NCBI RefSeq assembly: GCF_036588685.1 | Contig: NC_086384.1 | Span: forward strand, 12,290,195 to 12,354,194 | Direction: 5' to 3' | DNA: 64,000 nucleotides | Source: Mytilus trossulus | Taxonomy: Eukaryota; Mollusca; Bivalvia; Mytilida; Mytilidae | Part shown: positions 46,480 to 60,760 of the stretch, one piece after another | How positions within the stretch are numbered: the stretch's first letter is position 1 | Layout: each line of letters starts with the position of its first letter | Notes under the pieces: model-generated | Database searches by the model: none | What the model was told of the DNA's origin: nothing | The model's input: the letters and a program-made list of their open reading frames with translations, nothing else | Translations under genes and position numbers: made by a program

Positions 46480-46735
46480 CTCGATTTCCGGCTCTCCTTT
46501 GACACCATTTGCGAGTATGGTCTTAAGGAAACGATGATAGTCCGTCGGAAGGAGACGATAAACGGCTGACCCGTGTTAAGAGAGAGCCATATCTCTTGCA
46601 CGTTAAAGACACCCTTGTAGTTTTCGAAAAAGAGTAGGCTAATGCCGCTACAAGGCAGCACTTGCACCGCAAAGTGGAAAGGGATTAATATAAGTTGCAA
46701 AACTTGTTTCCCAATCCACTATAAATAAATATGTT
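46480..46735. repeat. GC-richer island, probable dispersed repeat
   Basis: A sharply bounded stretch of more balanced composition (ggctgacccgtgttaagaga, atctcttgcacgttaaagac) in AT-rich surroundings. No coding or RNA-gene assignment possible by eye. Confidence 0.4.
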
Positions 46736-46739
46736 TAAA

Positions 46740-47930
46740 CTAATTATAATTCTTTTAACCTAATATCTGAAAATTGATGTAAAAAATCTGGACAAATATG
46801 GTTTATAATAACGAAATACAACTTTACATACCACTTGAATAAAATAATGCTTTTAACCAAATTGTTTTCTTGACGAAATCGTAGTCTCTTTAATATTTTA
46901 TTTATATGCTTGTTGTTTAAATTGCTCTATATATCGTCTCTAACAGAAATGTACATGTTGAATATGATAAATGAAAAATATATGTCTCTTTTATGTTAAT
47001 ATTATATGTTGGTAAGTATAAGGTGAGACGTTTATAACATTGCAATATTTAATTGATTGATTTATTGGTAACAATACAGATTGAATATAAATCTTGTGTT
47101 TGTGGTCCTGTTGGTCAATTTAAGGGTGACTTGAGTATTGTGCAAAGACCGAACAGAATTTTCTTTAGAATAATGAATCAAACTTTACAAAGTTCGAATA
47201 GGAGCTGCAAGCTCTTGAATACCGAATAAGTTCCACATGAACGATCAGCAGGAACCCTTAAAAACTTGGGGTTTAACTCCTGTGTTCCAAACGGATGAGC
47301 AGTTCATGCTTTTTGCAAAACTCAAGTCGTGTTGCATGTTTTAAGTCATATCTGGTGAAGGAGGAAAGACATATACAATGTATTACAATTCAATGGTTAT
47401 CATTTATTCAGGCAATTTAAATAATTATTCAGGTCAAGATGTCTTCAGAGAGTAACAGTTATACAAGAAGTCATAAATATGCTGCAATTAAAACTGGACA
47501 TTACATTTGTAAACAGAAAAAAAACACCTCTGCAGATGATAAATTAAAGAAATGTCAATGTAAAAGGGATAAATTAAGTTTCATACCATCTTGTTTTGTT
47601 CAATATTTTCAGAACCTATGATTATATGTTTGTGAGATAAAATATAATCGCTCGCCTTTACTTTTCAAGCTTCTCATTTAAAACTTGCAAATTAAATGTT
47701 TGTTATTTAAATTTTCAAATCGATCGCTAGTTCAAATTTCTGGAGTGGAAAAATACGTGAAACAAGAAATTAAATTGATGCGGCCTAAAAATTTCATTTA
47801 TATTGATTGTATGTGGTTTTTTAATTTATTGATAGTGATATTCTTTTTATCAGGTCTAACCCGGAAGATAACACCGTATGGAGTACGATGACATTGTGTT
47901 AATTATAGTTGTATTGACTATCATATCCGG
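46740..47930. other. Unassigned DNA upstream of the B-box gene
   Basis: Short open frames (47439-47621, 47685-47891) have no recognisable domain. This may contain the promoter or 5' UTR of the gene starting at 47933. Confidence 0.4.
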
Positions 47931-47932
47931 AC

Positions 47933-49658
47933 ATGTCAAAAGCAGTAACCCTCAAGGAAGCACAAGTTCCAATCCTGTGTCAACTTTGCGAAAACATTAC
48001 TGAAATAAGGTGGAAATGTCAAGACTGTTGTTTACTGCTGTGTGAAAAATGTAAAACGAAAGTACATTCAAAGTTTAGGGAAGCCGACGGACATACTATC
48101 ATTAAGGTGGAAGACATCACGACTGATGAATTTTTACAACCTAATCTTCATGCATATGCTATGCGATTATCATCCTGAAGAAAGGATTTGCCTATTTTGC
48201 AAAACATGCGATCAGTTAGTGTGTCCAATTTGTATTTCAAATCAACACAAGGATCACAATCAGTTTGAGAATTTGGGCGTTATCTACCAGGAAAATCTCA
48301 AAAGCCTTAATTACTTCCGAAATGAGCTAGACGTAAGTATGAACTTTTTTTATACTGTAAAAGAGAAAACTAAATTACAAGAAGGTTCCTTTGACAATAT
48401 AAAGAAATCAATTGTAATACAGGAAGAAAACTTAAAGACAGCAATCGAAATGGAATCAAAATCACGAATTCAAATCTTAGAATCCAGTCAGAAAGATTTA
48501 AGCGTATCAGCATCATACATGTCATATAAACTGAATAAAAATGCATGTGCACGAGAAGACATAGGTTCAAAGTTAAACTATCTGGATACATTGCTTAAAT
48601 CAGGAAACTTGCAAAAAATAATGGAGGCTAAATGTTTCATACAGTCATCTTGTTTCAAGATTGATAGAGCTCCTTTTCCGTTAGATCCAGAACTGGATTT
48701 GTTTTCACTTAAACAGGTCATAGACAAAAGAGATGTGAAACTTTCTCAATTGTTCGGAACCTTGGAGAAATGTTCAATTAACAAGAAAATACAATTGAAT
48801 ATACTAGGCTCGAGAAAAATAAACAATCGGGTTTATATGTCCCTCTACGAACGATTCCATTCTTTTGAATGAATTTGGTGCTTTCAACCTCAAAGACATG
48901 TCTTATAGAGAAAAATCAATACAAATTTGTCGGGAGCAATGTGTTTTCAAAAGCATCATGGAGGCTGCATTTATCTCAGATGATAACATTGTTATGTCTT
49001 TTAAAAACGAATCACACATCAAGATATTGTCGTCTGATCGGATATTTAAGAATTTTGTAGATACTTCTCCCTTGATCCCACGCGCTCTCCACTTTACACA
49101 ATCTGGTAAACTTTTAGTCGGTGTTAGCGATGTCGGTCCAAAGCTTCCACTTTCACCTAAAAGTGAGCGAAAACTTCTTGTGTTCGAAAAAAGTGGTCTT
49201 CAACTCCATGTATTCGAATTTGATACAAAAAAAAACGCATGTTTACATTTGTCCGTAATGTAATAAGTATCAATAATATTATATGCGTTATTGACATTAA
49301 AGCTACATGTAAAGAAACATACAGAGTTATTGGACTTGCCTATCCTAACAAAATATTAGGGAGATATTATGGGAATGAAGATATAAATTCTAAACTGGAT
49401 TTCAAGTCCAGAAGAATAGCTACATCTCCGATTGGACATATAATTGTCCTTGACGTTGAAACTGAAGTCTTCCATTTGTTGAATACGAAAGGAGTTTTGC
49501 AAATGTCCATCATGTTACCTAATTACGGTATAGAACGACCAAGTCCATTTTGCATTGACTATCATGGAAGAATGTGGATCACCAACAAAGAACCTTATCT
49601 TGGATTTTTCCACGAAAGAAGTAACATTATGAGCGTTGTAAATTTCTCTGGTTTTTAA
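47933..49658 (+). pseudogene. TRIM-like B-box protein gene with three frameshifts
   Basis: Four open segments follow one protein: 47933-48178, 48042-48872, 48865-49263 and 49239-49658. The first has a B-box-like zinc site (CQLCENITEIRWKCQDC then CEKCKTKVH). The second has B-box 2 (CDYHPEERICLFCKTCD, then CPICISNQHKDH), followed by a ~150-residue coiled-coil-like region. The last two resemble the NHL or beta-propeller-like C-terminus of molluscan TRIM proteins (CIDYHGRMWITN). No RING domain is seen before the first B-box. Frames change near 48150, 48868 and 49230; the last lies at a run of A residues (49227-49235), where a sequencing slip is possible. Either a recent pseudogene or a single-exon gene with assembly errors. 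The family typically acts in ubiquitin ligation or innate signalling, but without RING this is uncertain. Confidence 0.65.
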
Positions 49659-49659
49659 A

Positions 49660-50885
49660 CTAACACTTTTATGTTTTAGTTTAAAAAAAAATATGGTTCT
49701 TGGAGGTTGTGACTCTTTTTTTAGGGAAGGAAAAAAGTCCAAGTTGGTATATTTGAATTGTTTTCTCTGGTTTCTATGGGATTTAACTTTGAATTTAAAT
49801 GTACTAGGTCTATTATTTACGATGTTTGTATCTGATATATATATGTAAATACCTAAATTACATAATTACGAGAAAGCATGCGGAAAATGTAAACAATATT
49901 AATATCGCTCTACAGACAAAATCAATATATGCTATGTGTGAAAGATAGAGTAAGTCAATTAAGAATAAAACATGCATATTTGCAAATTGAACCCATTATG
50001 TCTTTTTTTTTCAGTGACATATTGTCTTGAAAAAATGGAAATTCTACGACAACTACTGTACATCAGATTCCTGACCTAGGACAGGTGTTATTACACCGTT
50101 TTAAACTTTAGAAAATGTCTGTTCTAAGTCAAGCATTGAACAAGTGTTATCCATTTGTTTGGTGTGTTTTGAGCTTTTGATTTTGTCATTTGTGGGACTT
50201 TCCGAATTTTCTTCGGTATTTTTTGGTTATTTTGTTTTTCAATATATATCAGGCAAACATTTTCCGGTGTATGTGCGAGTAAAATTTTTATTTGAATACT
50301 CATATTACCAAAAGTGCAGCACATAATAAAGAATTTTTACCAAATATTTAAAACTGTTATGAAAACAGCTTTGTCTATAATGCTATACAAGACTAGAACA
50401 ATCTACCGTCCAATATAACAAAAATCAATTAGATCTGCTTTAAGACTTATTTAAAGAACAATTAAAAATAACAGAAAGAAATCTAGCATTTGGAGTATTT
50501 GTATATGTTTTTAAAGAAACATTCATTTTTTTAATGAGATTTTAGTTCTTAAAATGAAATATAATGCGATAATTTTTATGTCTTTTTAAACATTTGACCC
50601 CTTTAGACATAAACTATACTTTGTTCGTTTTAATGAGGGCTTTTTTTCTGTGCACTGTTAAAAAAAAACATTATGGTACTATTTAAAAAGTATATACATA
50701 TATGTGTGTTAAAGTTACATTCTTAGGCATTAATAAAGATTGACTTATGACTGCACCAATATACTATATTTTAAACCGATTTCACCAAACTTAAATGTGT
50801 TGAGTGTTGATTGTTGCTTTTTGTAGTTACTATAGTGATGTATTTGTATATGTTAATATAATTAATTCGTATATTTTAACTAATT
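49660..50885. other. Non-coding; small family G and D pieces
   Basis: 50045-50095 is family G (cgacaactactgtacatcag) joined to a family D piece at 50105-50240. The rest is AT-rich and unassigned. Confidence 0.45.
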
Positions 50886-52130
50886 TGATTCGTTGAGGGA
50901 TATTCACGTGTATTTTTTATATGCTGATGACATTGTATTTATTGCTGAAAATGAAAAACATTTACAGACTCTATTCTATGTATTAAGTAATTGGTTTGTT
51001 ACCAATTGTATGAATTGGAGCTTAGATAAAACTCCAGATGTTCATTTTAGGAACCCTTCAGTTCAAGAAACATCTAAATCTTTTTATTTAAATAATAATA
51101 CAGTGCAAACACAATCTTATTACCAATATCTGGGTTTACTGTTGACAGAATATCTCGATTATAATGAGATGGTGAAAGCTGTAGCAATGTCTGCAATTCG
51201 AACTCTAAGTTTATTAATTGTTAAATGTAAAACACAAGGTGGTTTCCAGCACAGCACCTTTACAACATCATTTGATACTTTTGATAAGCTACGGTGCATC
51301 AATTTGGGACACTCGCTCTTTTTCTTGTATCAACGCTGTCCAGAACAGATCTACCAGTTTTTTATGGGTGTTGGCAAGTATACTCCAAATGATGCAATTA
51401 ACAGGGAGATGGGTTGGAGACCACCTAGTGTAAAACGATGGACATTTGTCTTTAGGCACTGGCCATAAAGTAGTGTCATGACCAATGACAGAATAATAAT
51501 ATAAATTAAAAAGTTTTCAAATGGTCACGTAAAAATTATGATAATAATAAGAAAAACTGCTGTATAGTCATGAAAAAGTCTTAATTCATTGTAATTTTGG
51601 TTTGTGTACTAGTATTGATAGTGGGCTGCATAAGATTATTGTTGTACAGATTGAAAATATTTTATTTTATAAACATATTGCAGAATGGCAAACACAAATT
51701 TTGTCACAGAGTAATGGTAACAAGTATCGTACTTATAAGCTATATAAATCACAATAGTGTACACAGTTATATTTAAAACCAAAAATGTCTAGAAAATTTA
51801 GACGACGTGCTTATGCAAATTTATATGTGGCGTTGTGCCACTTAAAATAAAAAGAGGACAATATGAGAATAAACCAATAAATGAAAGATGTTGTTTAATA
51901 TAAAAAAAAATGAATTGAAGATGGAAACATGTATTTTCTTTGTCCTTTATATGCAGACCTTCTAGATATTACAAAATGAAGTAGTAAAACATAACGATCA
52001 ATTTTAAAACTTGTCTATTGACGACAAATTTATATTTTTTATTTAGAAATGAAGAATTATGTCAGGTAGGTGCTTAAACCTGCTTTAAAATTTCATGTAG
52101 TAGAACATTTTTTGTATTTGTATATAGCAG
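50885..52130 (+). pseudogene. Decayed non-LTR (LINE) retrotransposon, RT C-terminal half
   Basis: The open segment 50893-51468 begins near the RT catalytic motif (LYADDIVFIAENEKHLQTL) and continues with the downstream YLGLLL and AINREMGWRP region usual in LINE RTs. The decayed C-terminus continues in other frames to about 52130 (SNGNKYRTYKLYKS near 51710, RKFRRRAYANLYVALCHL near 51795, a Cys-containing FLCPLYADLLDI-like stretch near 51940, SIDDKFIFLFRNEELC near 52015). 5'-truncated and broken by several stops. Confidence 0.75.
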
Positions 52131-52599
52131 ATGGTGTATTTTAAACTTGTATAATATACATGTTTATAGTTTTAAAATTGTGTGAAATATTTTTTATAAT
52201 TAATCCTTTAATATTAGTCTCTCATCATTCTTAATAAAATGGCGCTTGTATATGTTCTTTTTATAAAATTAATACTTACATAACGTTATCTAGATAATAC
52301 AATTAATTATCTAGTTGCTAACACAACCCTACATAAATCAAATTGTAATTGTTGTATTATACATTAAATGCCATAATTACAAACCTGAGTTGGAACTATA
52401 TCAAACTTCCGAAAATTATCGAGGCGTCACTTTTACCTGTGACGTCATCTTGTAACGTAGCGTTATTCTGTAGGTGACAATGCAAGGTTATTTTGTACTC
52501 TTTTTTTGGGCTTTCGTTTTACGTGTTTGTTTTTATTCTGGGGTAAGTCGTTACGTCGGTGTTGACATAATGGTCAATTTTTATAAATTTATTGTTTGC

Positions 52600-53090
52600 A
52601 AAAGTAAGAATTATTCTAAAAACAAAGGATTTTCTTATCCAATGCATAGATAATCTTAGCCTTATTTGGCACCACTTTTTACAAATTTGGGTCACCAATG
52701 ATCTTCAACTGTGTACTTGTTTGACTTAATTTCTTTACTATTTTTATCTGAGCGTCACCTGTGATTCTTATGTAGACGAAACCCACGTATGGTCAATTAA
52801 ATTATAAGCGTGGTACCTTTGATAATTATTAGCATGTCGAAATGTCCTGTTGTGATGTCAATTTGTCTATTTCTTTGTCCTGAATGTTCCTGCATGTATT
52901 TGTACTGTAGTCCTGTCATGTATTGTCATCATATTAATGTTATCTTTAACATTGCCATAAATGTACGAGGTTTGGCTAGCCGAAAAACCATTTGTTCTTT
53001 AAAGATCTTTAAATGTCCTGTACCAAGTCAAGGACATTGCCATTGTTATATTACAATTCGTTTCTGTGTGTTAAATTTCAGTGCCGTAGT
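52600..53090 (+). mobile_element. Decayed family A copy and composite repeat bordering the tandem block
   Basis: Family A body (52625-52740) with a destroyed hammerhead, tail cgtggtacctttgataatta, then the composite repeat (ctgtagtcctgtcatgtatt...) which runs into the left end of the 2.56-kb unit. Confidence 0.6.
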
Positions 53091-55635
53091 TCTCCTCTTA
53101 AATTTGATGTACCGGTTTCCCTCAGTTTTAGTTTGTAACCTGGATTTGTTTTTTGTTTTCTCAATCGATTTATGAATTACGAACAACGGTATACTACTGT
53201 TACCTTTATTTAGTATTTAAGCTAATGATATGTTACTGTTAGTTTCAATATACAAATATGTTTAATATATGTTATCCAATATTTCATGTTATATACACAA
53301 TGTTTTATATGTATATTGGAATGTATAATGTTAGATAAGTTGAGACTTTGATAAAATATTGCATTTGTATGAGGTCAATACAGGATATATTGCCCAAAGA
53401 AGTATATCGACCTCGGACTTCGTCCTCAGTCAATAAACTTCTTCCATTTCAATTTATCCTTGTTTCAACCTCCTATAAAGGCTATTATTGTATAGTATTG
53501 TCTTGTGAATAGTATGTATATGTGCTTGAATTTGCCTGAATAAAACTATACTATAATATCGATTCACTAATTTTCACGTTCTCTACGATTCTGTTTTGAT
53601 TTTTAATCGTTATTACAATCTAGTAAACTTCTCCTTATATTGCCTCCTTTTCAAATACGTGAATTTGCATCTAAAATATACCAACAAGTAAAATGTATGC
53701 CGACATCTACACTAAAGTTACGAGATTGCACGGGTTTTTTTATAGTTTTTTTATGATACTTGTACAGAACATGCTAAGTGTAGGACAGAAGTTCGGGTCT
53801 TCTTTTGCAGTCTTTAATGCTTTACATTTATATATCAACCAGCTGACTCACAGTCGACCTTAAAGTTATGCCTTTTTGCAGCCTCCTTTTTTGGTTATCA
53901 AGGTGGATCATCGGTACCTGGATATATTTTCTCAGATATAATTGTTTTATACTTTACAAATGTAGCTTTTACCATGCATGCATTGTTCGAAAATATTATG
54001 AAAGTACTGCTCACCGTTCTATTTGTAAAGCTACAAATTGTGCAAATTGCCCAAATTTGCATAGATAATTCACGAAAAAAACAATTTTTTGTGTAAAAAA
54101 AATAAATTATGAGATAGATTTGTTTAAATTAATTAAGAATTTAAGAAACAAATTAACTTGTTTTCTCTTTCAAAAAGTAAACAAGAGTTCACACGCTGAA
54201 ATGTCTCGCCTTCTTTACATACCATTGATATTATGTTGATAGTCCTAAATATAAATGATTTTAAGCTTCACTACAACTATCACATTAACTTAACATGCTC
54301 CAAGAAAAGGGAAATGAAGGCTAAATATTAACCAAACGAGAAATACATATACACCTTTCAATCATGTTATAAAGTTGACCTATTGCTTACAGTTTCTAAA
54401 TAACAGTCTTCACAAAAAATACATAGACTTAACACTGAGCAACGAACCGTTAAATGAGGTCAAGATCCAATTAAACCTGCGAGACTGACATGTAAATCAT
54501 AAAATACTTCCATATACCAAATATATATGACCAATAGCATAAAGTATTAGAACAAAAGACCAACACTCGAAAAAACTTAACATTGACCACTATACCATGA
54601 AAATGAGGTCAAGGTCAGATGACACGTGCCAGTTTGACATGTACATCTTACAATCATTCCATTATCCCAATATAGTAGACCTTTTGCATACAGTCACAAA
54701 ATAAACAGCTGCGCCATGAGCACATGATACGCCCTTTGTGTTTGTGAGATGTTTTGAAATGCAATAATCATAAATAGTTTCTGAGATACGGCGCGACATG
54801 TGAAAAAAAAAGCCTTTTTTTACCAAAAAAACTATAAAATAAAATTTTGAATCATCACCAAACAAGAAGGTGTCCATAGTACACGGATGCCCCACTCGCA
54901 CTATCATTTTCTATGTTCAGTGAACCGTGAAATTTGGGTCAAAACTTTAATTTGGAATTAAAATTAGAAAGATCATATCATAGGGAACATGTGCACTAAG
55001 TTTCAATTGATGTAACCTTAACTAATATGAATCAAAAACTACCTTGACCAAAGACTTTAACCTGAACTTCGCACTATCATTTTCTATGTTCAGTGGACCA
55101 TGCAATTGGGATCAAAACTATAATTTGGCATTAAAATTAGGAAGATCATATCATGGGGAACATGTGTACTAAGTTTCAAGTTGAGTGGACTTCAACTTCT
55201 TCAAAAACTACCTTGACCAAAAACTTTAACCTGAAGCGAACGGATGCACGGACGGACAAACGTACAAACGAACGAACGAATGAACGGACGGACGAACGGA
55301 GGCACAGACTAGAAAACATTATGCCCCTCTACTATCGCAGGTGGGACATAAAAATATACAGATTTTTAGATTAATATACCTAAGAAGTGTGTAAAGTTTT
55401 AAGCAAAAGTCATAAATGGTTTTTAAGATACGATGCAACATGTGAATCATCAACAACAAGAATGTGTCCAAAGTACACGGATGCAACACTCGCATTATCA
55501 TTTTCCATCTTCAATGGACCGTAATTTGGGTAAAAAATCAAATTTGGCCTTAAAAGTAAAAAGATCAACGAATGGGGAACATGTGTACTAAGTTTCAAGT
55601 TGATTGAACTTTTAATTAACTTCATCAAGAACTAA
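53090..55635. repeat. Tandem ~2.56-kb unit, copy 1
   Basis: Begins ttctcctcttaaatttgatg. The first ~1.1 kb is more diverged from the other copies than the rest, which is near-identical to copies 2 and 3 (for example 54540-55630 against 57100-58190). Includes a tetranucleotide tract (about 55240-55300, gacggacgaacg type) and repeated phrases such as gaggtcaaggtcagatgaca. Short open frames recurring in each copy carry no domain. Confidence 0.85.
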
Positions 55636-58194
55636 TTCTCCTCTTAAATTTGATGTACCGGTTTCCCTTAGTTTTAGTTTGTAACCCGGATTTGTTTTTT
55701 GTTTTCTCAATTGATTTATGAATTTCGAACAGCGGAATACTACTGTTACCTTTATTTAGTATTTAAGCTAATGATATTCTACTGTTAGTTTTAATATACA
55801 ATATGTTTAATATATGTTATCCAATATTTCATGTTATATACACAATGTTTTATATGTATATTGGAATGTATAATGTTAGATAAGTTGAGACTTTGATAAA
55901 ATATTGAATTTGTATGAGGTCAATACAGGATATATTGCCCAAAGAAGTATATCGACCTCGGACTTCGTCCTCAGTCAATAAACTTCTTCCATTTCAATTT
56001 ATCCTTGTTTCGACCTCCTATAAAGGCTATTATTGTCTATTATTTTCTGATGAATATTATGTATATGTGCTTGAATTTGCCTGAATAAAACTATACTATA
56101 ATATCGATTCACTAATTTTCACGTTCTTTACGATTCTGTTTTGATTTAAATCATTGTTACAATCTAGTAAACTCCTCCTTATATTGTCTGCTTTTCAAAT
56201 ACGTGGATTTGCATATAAAATATACCAACAAGTAAAATGTATGCCGGCATCTACACACATGTTACGAGGTTGCAAAAGTGTTTTTTTTTTTAAATTTTTA
56301 TGATACTTGTACAGAGCAAGGGCAATATCTTTATATGCTAAGTGTAGAACAGAAGTTCGGGTCTTCTTTTGCAGTCTTTAATGCTTTACATTTATATATC
56401 AACCAGCTGACTCACAGTCGACCTTAAAGTTATGCCTCTTTGCAGATTACATTTTTGGTTATCAAGTTGGATCATCGGTACATGTATATATTTTCTCAGA
56501 TATAATTGTTTTATACTTTACAAATGTAGCTTTTACCATGCATGCATTGTTCAAAAATATAATTAAAGTACTGCTCATCGTTCTATTTGTAAAACTACAA
56601 ATTGTGCAAATTGCCCAAATTTGCATAGATAATTCACGAAAAAAACAATTTTTTGTGTAAAAAAAAAATAAATTATGAGATAGATTTGTTTAAATTAATT
56701 AAGAATTTAAGAAACAAAATAACTTGTTTTCTCTTTCAAAAAGTAAAAAACACGCTGAAATGTCTCGCCTTCTTTACATACCATTGATATTATGTTGATA
56801 GTCCTAAATATAAATGATTTTAAGCTTCACTACAACTATCACATTAACTTAACATGCTCCAAGAAAAGGGAAATGAAGGCTAAATATTAACCAAACGAGA
56901 AATACATATACACCTTTCAATCATGTTATAAAGTTGACCTATTGCTTACAGTTTCTAAAAAACAGACTTCACAAAAAATACATAGACTTAACACTGAGCA
57001 ACGAACCGTTAAATGAGGTCAAGATCCAATTAAACCTGCGAGACTGACATGTAAATCATAAAATACTTCCATATACCAAATATATATGACCAATAGCATA
57101 AAGTATTAGAACAAAAGACCAACACTCGAAAAAACTTAACATTGACCACTATACCATGAAAATGAGGTCAAGGTCAGATGACACGTGCCAGTTAGACATG
57201 TACATCTTACAATCATTCCATTATCCCAATATAGTAGACCTTTTGCATACAGTCACAAAATAAACAGCTGCGCCATGAGCACATGATACGCCCTTTGTGT
57301 TTGTGAGATGTTTTGAAATGCAATAATCATAAATAGTTTCTGAGATACGGCGCGACATGTGAAAAAAAAAGCCTTTTTTTACCAAAAAAACTATAAAATA
57401 AAATTTTGAATCATCACCAAACAAGAAGGTGTCCATAGTACACGGATGCCCCACTCGCACTATCATTTTCTATGTTCAGTGAACCGTGAAATTTGGGTCA
57501 AAACTTTAATTTGGAATTAAAATTAGAAAGATCATATCATAGGGAACATGTGCACTAAGTTTCAATTGATGTAACCTTAACTAATATGAATCAAAAACTA
57601 CCTTGACCAAAGACTTTAACCTGAACTTCGCACTATCATTTTCTATGTTCAGTGGACCATGCAATTGGGATCAAAACTATAATTTGGCATTAAAATTAGG
57701 AAGATCATATCATGGGGAACATGTGTACTAAGTTTCAAGTTGAGTGGACTTCAACTTCTTCAAAAACTACCTTGACCAAAAACTTTAACCTGAAGCGAAC
57801 GGATGCACGGACGGACAAACGTACAAACGAACGAACGAATGAACGGACGGACGAACGGAGGCACAGACTAGAAAACATTATGCCCCTCTACTATCGCAGG
57901 TGGGACATAAAAATATACAGATTTTTAGATTAATATACCTAAGAAGTGTGTAAAGTTTTAAGCAAAAGTCATAAATGGTTTTTAAGATACGATGCAACAT
58001 GTGAATCATCAACAACAAGAATGTGTCCAAAGTACACGGATGCAACACTCGCATTATCATTTTCCATCTTCAATGGACCGTAATTTGGGTAAAAAATCAA
58101 ATTTGGCCTTAAAAGTAAAAAGATCAACGAATGGGGAACATGTGTACTAAGTTTCAAGTTGATTGAACTTTTAATTAACTTCATCAAGAACTAA
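55636..58194. repeat. Tandem ~2.56-kb unit, copy 2
   Basis: Length 2559 bp. Near-identical to copy 3; differs mainly by a short deletion near 56748 (aaaacacgctg instead of aacaagagttcacacgctg). No gene. Confidence 0.9.
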
Positions 58195-60760
58195 TTCTCC
58201 TCTTAAATTTGATGTACCGGTTTCCCTTAGTTTTAGTTTGTAACCCGGATTTGTTTTTTGTTTTCTCAATTGATTTATGAATTTCGAACAGCGGAATACT
58301 ACTGTTACCTTTATTTAGTATTTAAGCTAATGATATTCTACTGTTAGTTTTAATATACAATATGTTTAATATATGTTATCCAATATTTCATGTTATATAC
58401 ACAATGTTTTATATGTATATTGGAATGTATAATGTTAGATAAGTTGAGACTTTGATAAAATATTGAATTTGTATGAGGTCAATACAGGATATATTGCCCA
58501 AAGAAGTATATCGACCTCGGACTTCGTCCTCAGTCAATAAACTTCTTCCATTTCAATTTATCCTTGTTTCGACCTCCTATAAAGGCTATTATTGTCTATT
58601 ATTTTCTGATGAATATTATGTATATGTGCTTGAATTTGCCTGAATAAAACTATACTATAATATCGATTCACTAATTTTCACGTTCTTTACGATTCTGTTT
58701 TGATTTAAATCATTGTTACAATCTAGTAAACTCCTCCTTATATTGTCTGCTTTTCAAATACGTGGATTTGCATATAAAATATACCAACAAGTAAAATGTA
58801 TGCCGGCATCTACACACATGTTACGAGGTTGCAAAAGTGTTTTTTTTTTTAAATTTTTATGATACTTGTACAGAGCAAGGGCAATATCTTTATATGCTAA
58901 GTGTAGAACAGAAGTTCGGGTCTTCTTTTGCAGTCTTTAATGCTTTACATTTATATATCAACCAGCTGACTCACAGTCGACCTTAAAGTTATGCCTCTTT
59001 GCAGATTACATTTTTGGTTATCAAGTTGGATCATCGGTACATGTATATATTTTCTCAGATATAATTGTTTTATACTTTACAAATGTAGCTTTTACCATGC
59101 ATGCATTGTTCAAAAATATAATTAAAGTACTGCTCATCGTTCTATTTGTAAAACTACAAATTGTGCAAATTGCCCAAATTTGCATAGATAATTCACGAAA
59201 AAAACAATTTTTTGTGTAAAAAAAAAATAAATTATGAGATAGATTTGTTTAAATTAATTAAGAATTTAAGAAACAAAATAACTTGTTTTCTCTTTCAAAA
59301 AGTAAACAAGAGTTCACACGCTGAAATGTCTCGCCTTCTTTACATACCATTGATATTATGTTGATAGTCCTAAATATAAATGATTTTAAGCTTCACTACA
59401 ACTATCACATTAACTTAACATGCTCCAAGAAAAGGGAAATGAAGGCTAAATATTAACCAAACGAGAAATACATATACACCTTTCAATCATGTTATAAAGT
59501 TGACCTATTGCTTACAGTTTCTAAAAAACAGACTTCACAAAAAATACATAGACTTAACACTGAGCAACGAACCGTTAAATGAGGTCAAGATCCAATTAAA
59601 CCTGCGAGACTGACATGTAAATCATAAAATACTTCCATATACCAAATATATATGACCAATAGCATAAAGTATTAGAACAAAAGACCAACACTCGAAAAAA
59701 CTTAACATTGACCACTATACCATGAAAATGAGGTCAAGGTCAGATGACACGTGCCAGTTAGACATGTACATCTTACAATCATTCCTTTATCCCAATATAG
59801 TAGACCTTTTGCATACAGTCACAAAATAAACAGCTGCGCCATGAGCACATGATACGCCCTTTGTGTTTGTGAGATGTTTTGAAATGCAATAATCATAAAT
59901 AGTTTCTGAGATACGGCGCGACATGTGAAAAAAAAAGCCTTTTTTTACCAAAAAAACTATAAAATAAAATTTTGAATCATCACCAAACAAGAAGGTGTCC
60001 ATAGTACACGGATGCCCCACTCGCACTATCATTTTCTATGTTCAGTGAACCGTGAAATTTGGGTCAAAACTTTAATTTGGAATTAAAATTAGAAAGATCA
60101 TATCATAGGGAACATGTGCACTAAGTTTCAATTGATGTAACCTTAACTAATATGAATCAAAAACTACCTTGACCAAAGACTTTAACCTGAACTTCGCACT
60201 ATCATTTTCTATGTTCAGTGGACCATGCAATTGGGATCAAAACTATAATTTGGCATTAAAATTAGGAAGATCATATCATGGGGAACATGTGTACTAAGTT
60301 TCAAGTTGAGTGGACTTCAACTTCTTCAAAAACTACCTTGACCAAAAACTTTAACCTGAAGCGAACGGACGCACGGACGGACAAACGTACAAACGAACGA
60401 ATGAATGAACGGACGGACGAACGGAGGCACAGACTAGAAAACATTATGCCCCTCTACTATCGCAGGTGGGACATAAAAATATACAGATTTTTAGATTAAT
60501 ATACCTAAGAAGTGTGTAATGTTTTAAGCAAAAGTCATAAATGGTTTTTAAGATACGATGCAACATGTGAATCATCAACAACAAGAATGTGTCCAAAGTA
60601 CACGGATGCAACACTCGCATTATCATTTTCCATCTTCAATGGACCGTAATTAGGGTAAAAAATCAAATTTGGCCTTAAAAGTAAAAAGATCAACGATTGG
60701 GGAACATGTGTACTAAGTTTCAAGTTGATTGAACTTTTAATTAACTTCATCAAGAACTAA
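58195..60760. repeat. Tandem ~2.56-kb unit, copy 3
   Basis: Length 2566 bp. Its few differences from copy 2 include aacgaacgaatgaatgaacg in the tetranucleotide tract. No gene. Confidence 0.9.

Noticed and set aside
54662..60753. Short frames (60-81 codons) repeated in each 2.56-kb unit
   Set aside because: They recur only because the DNA is duplicated. They overlap each other on both strands and contain low-complexity tetranucleotide sequence.
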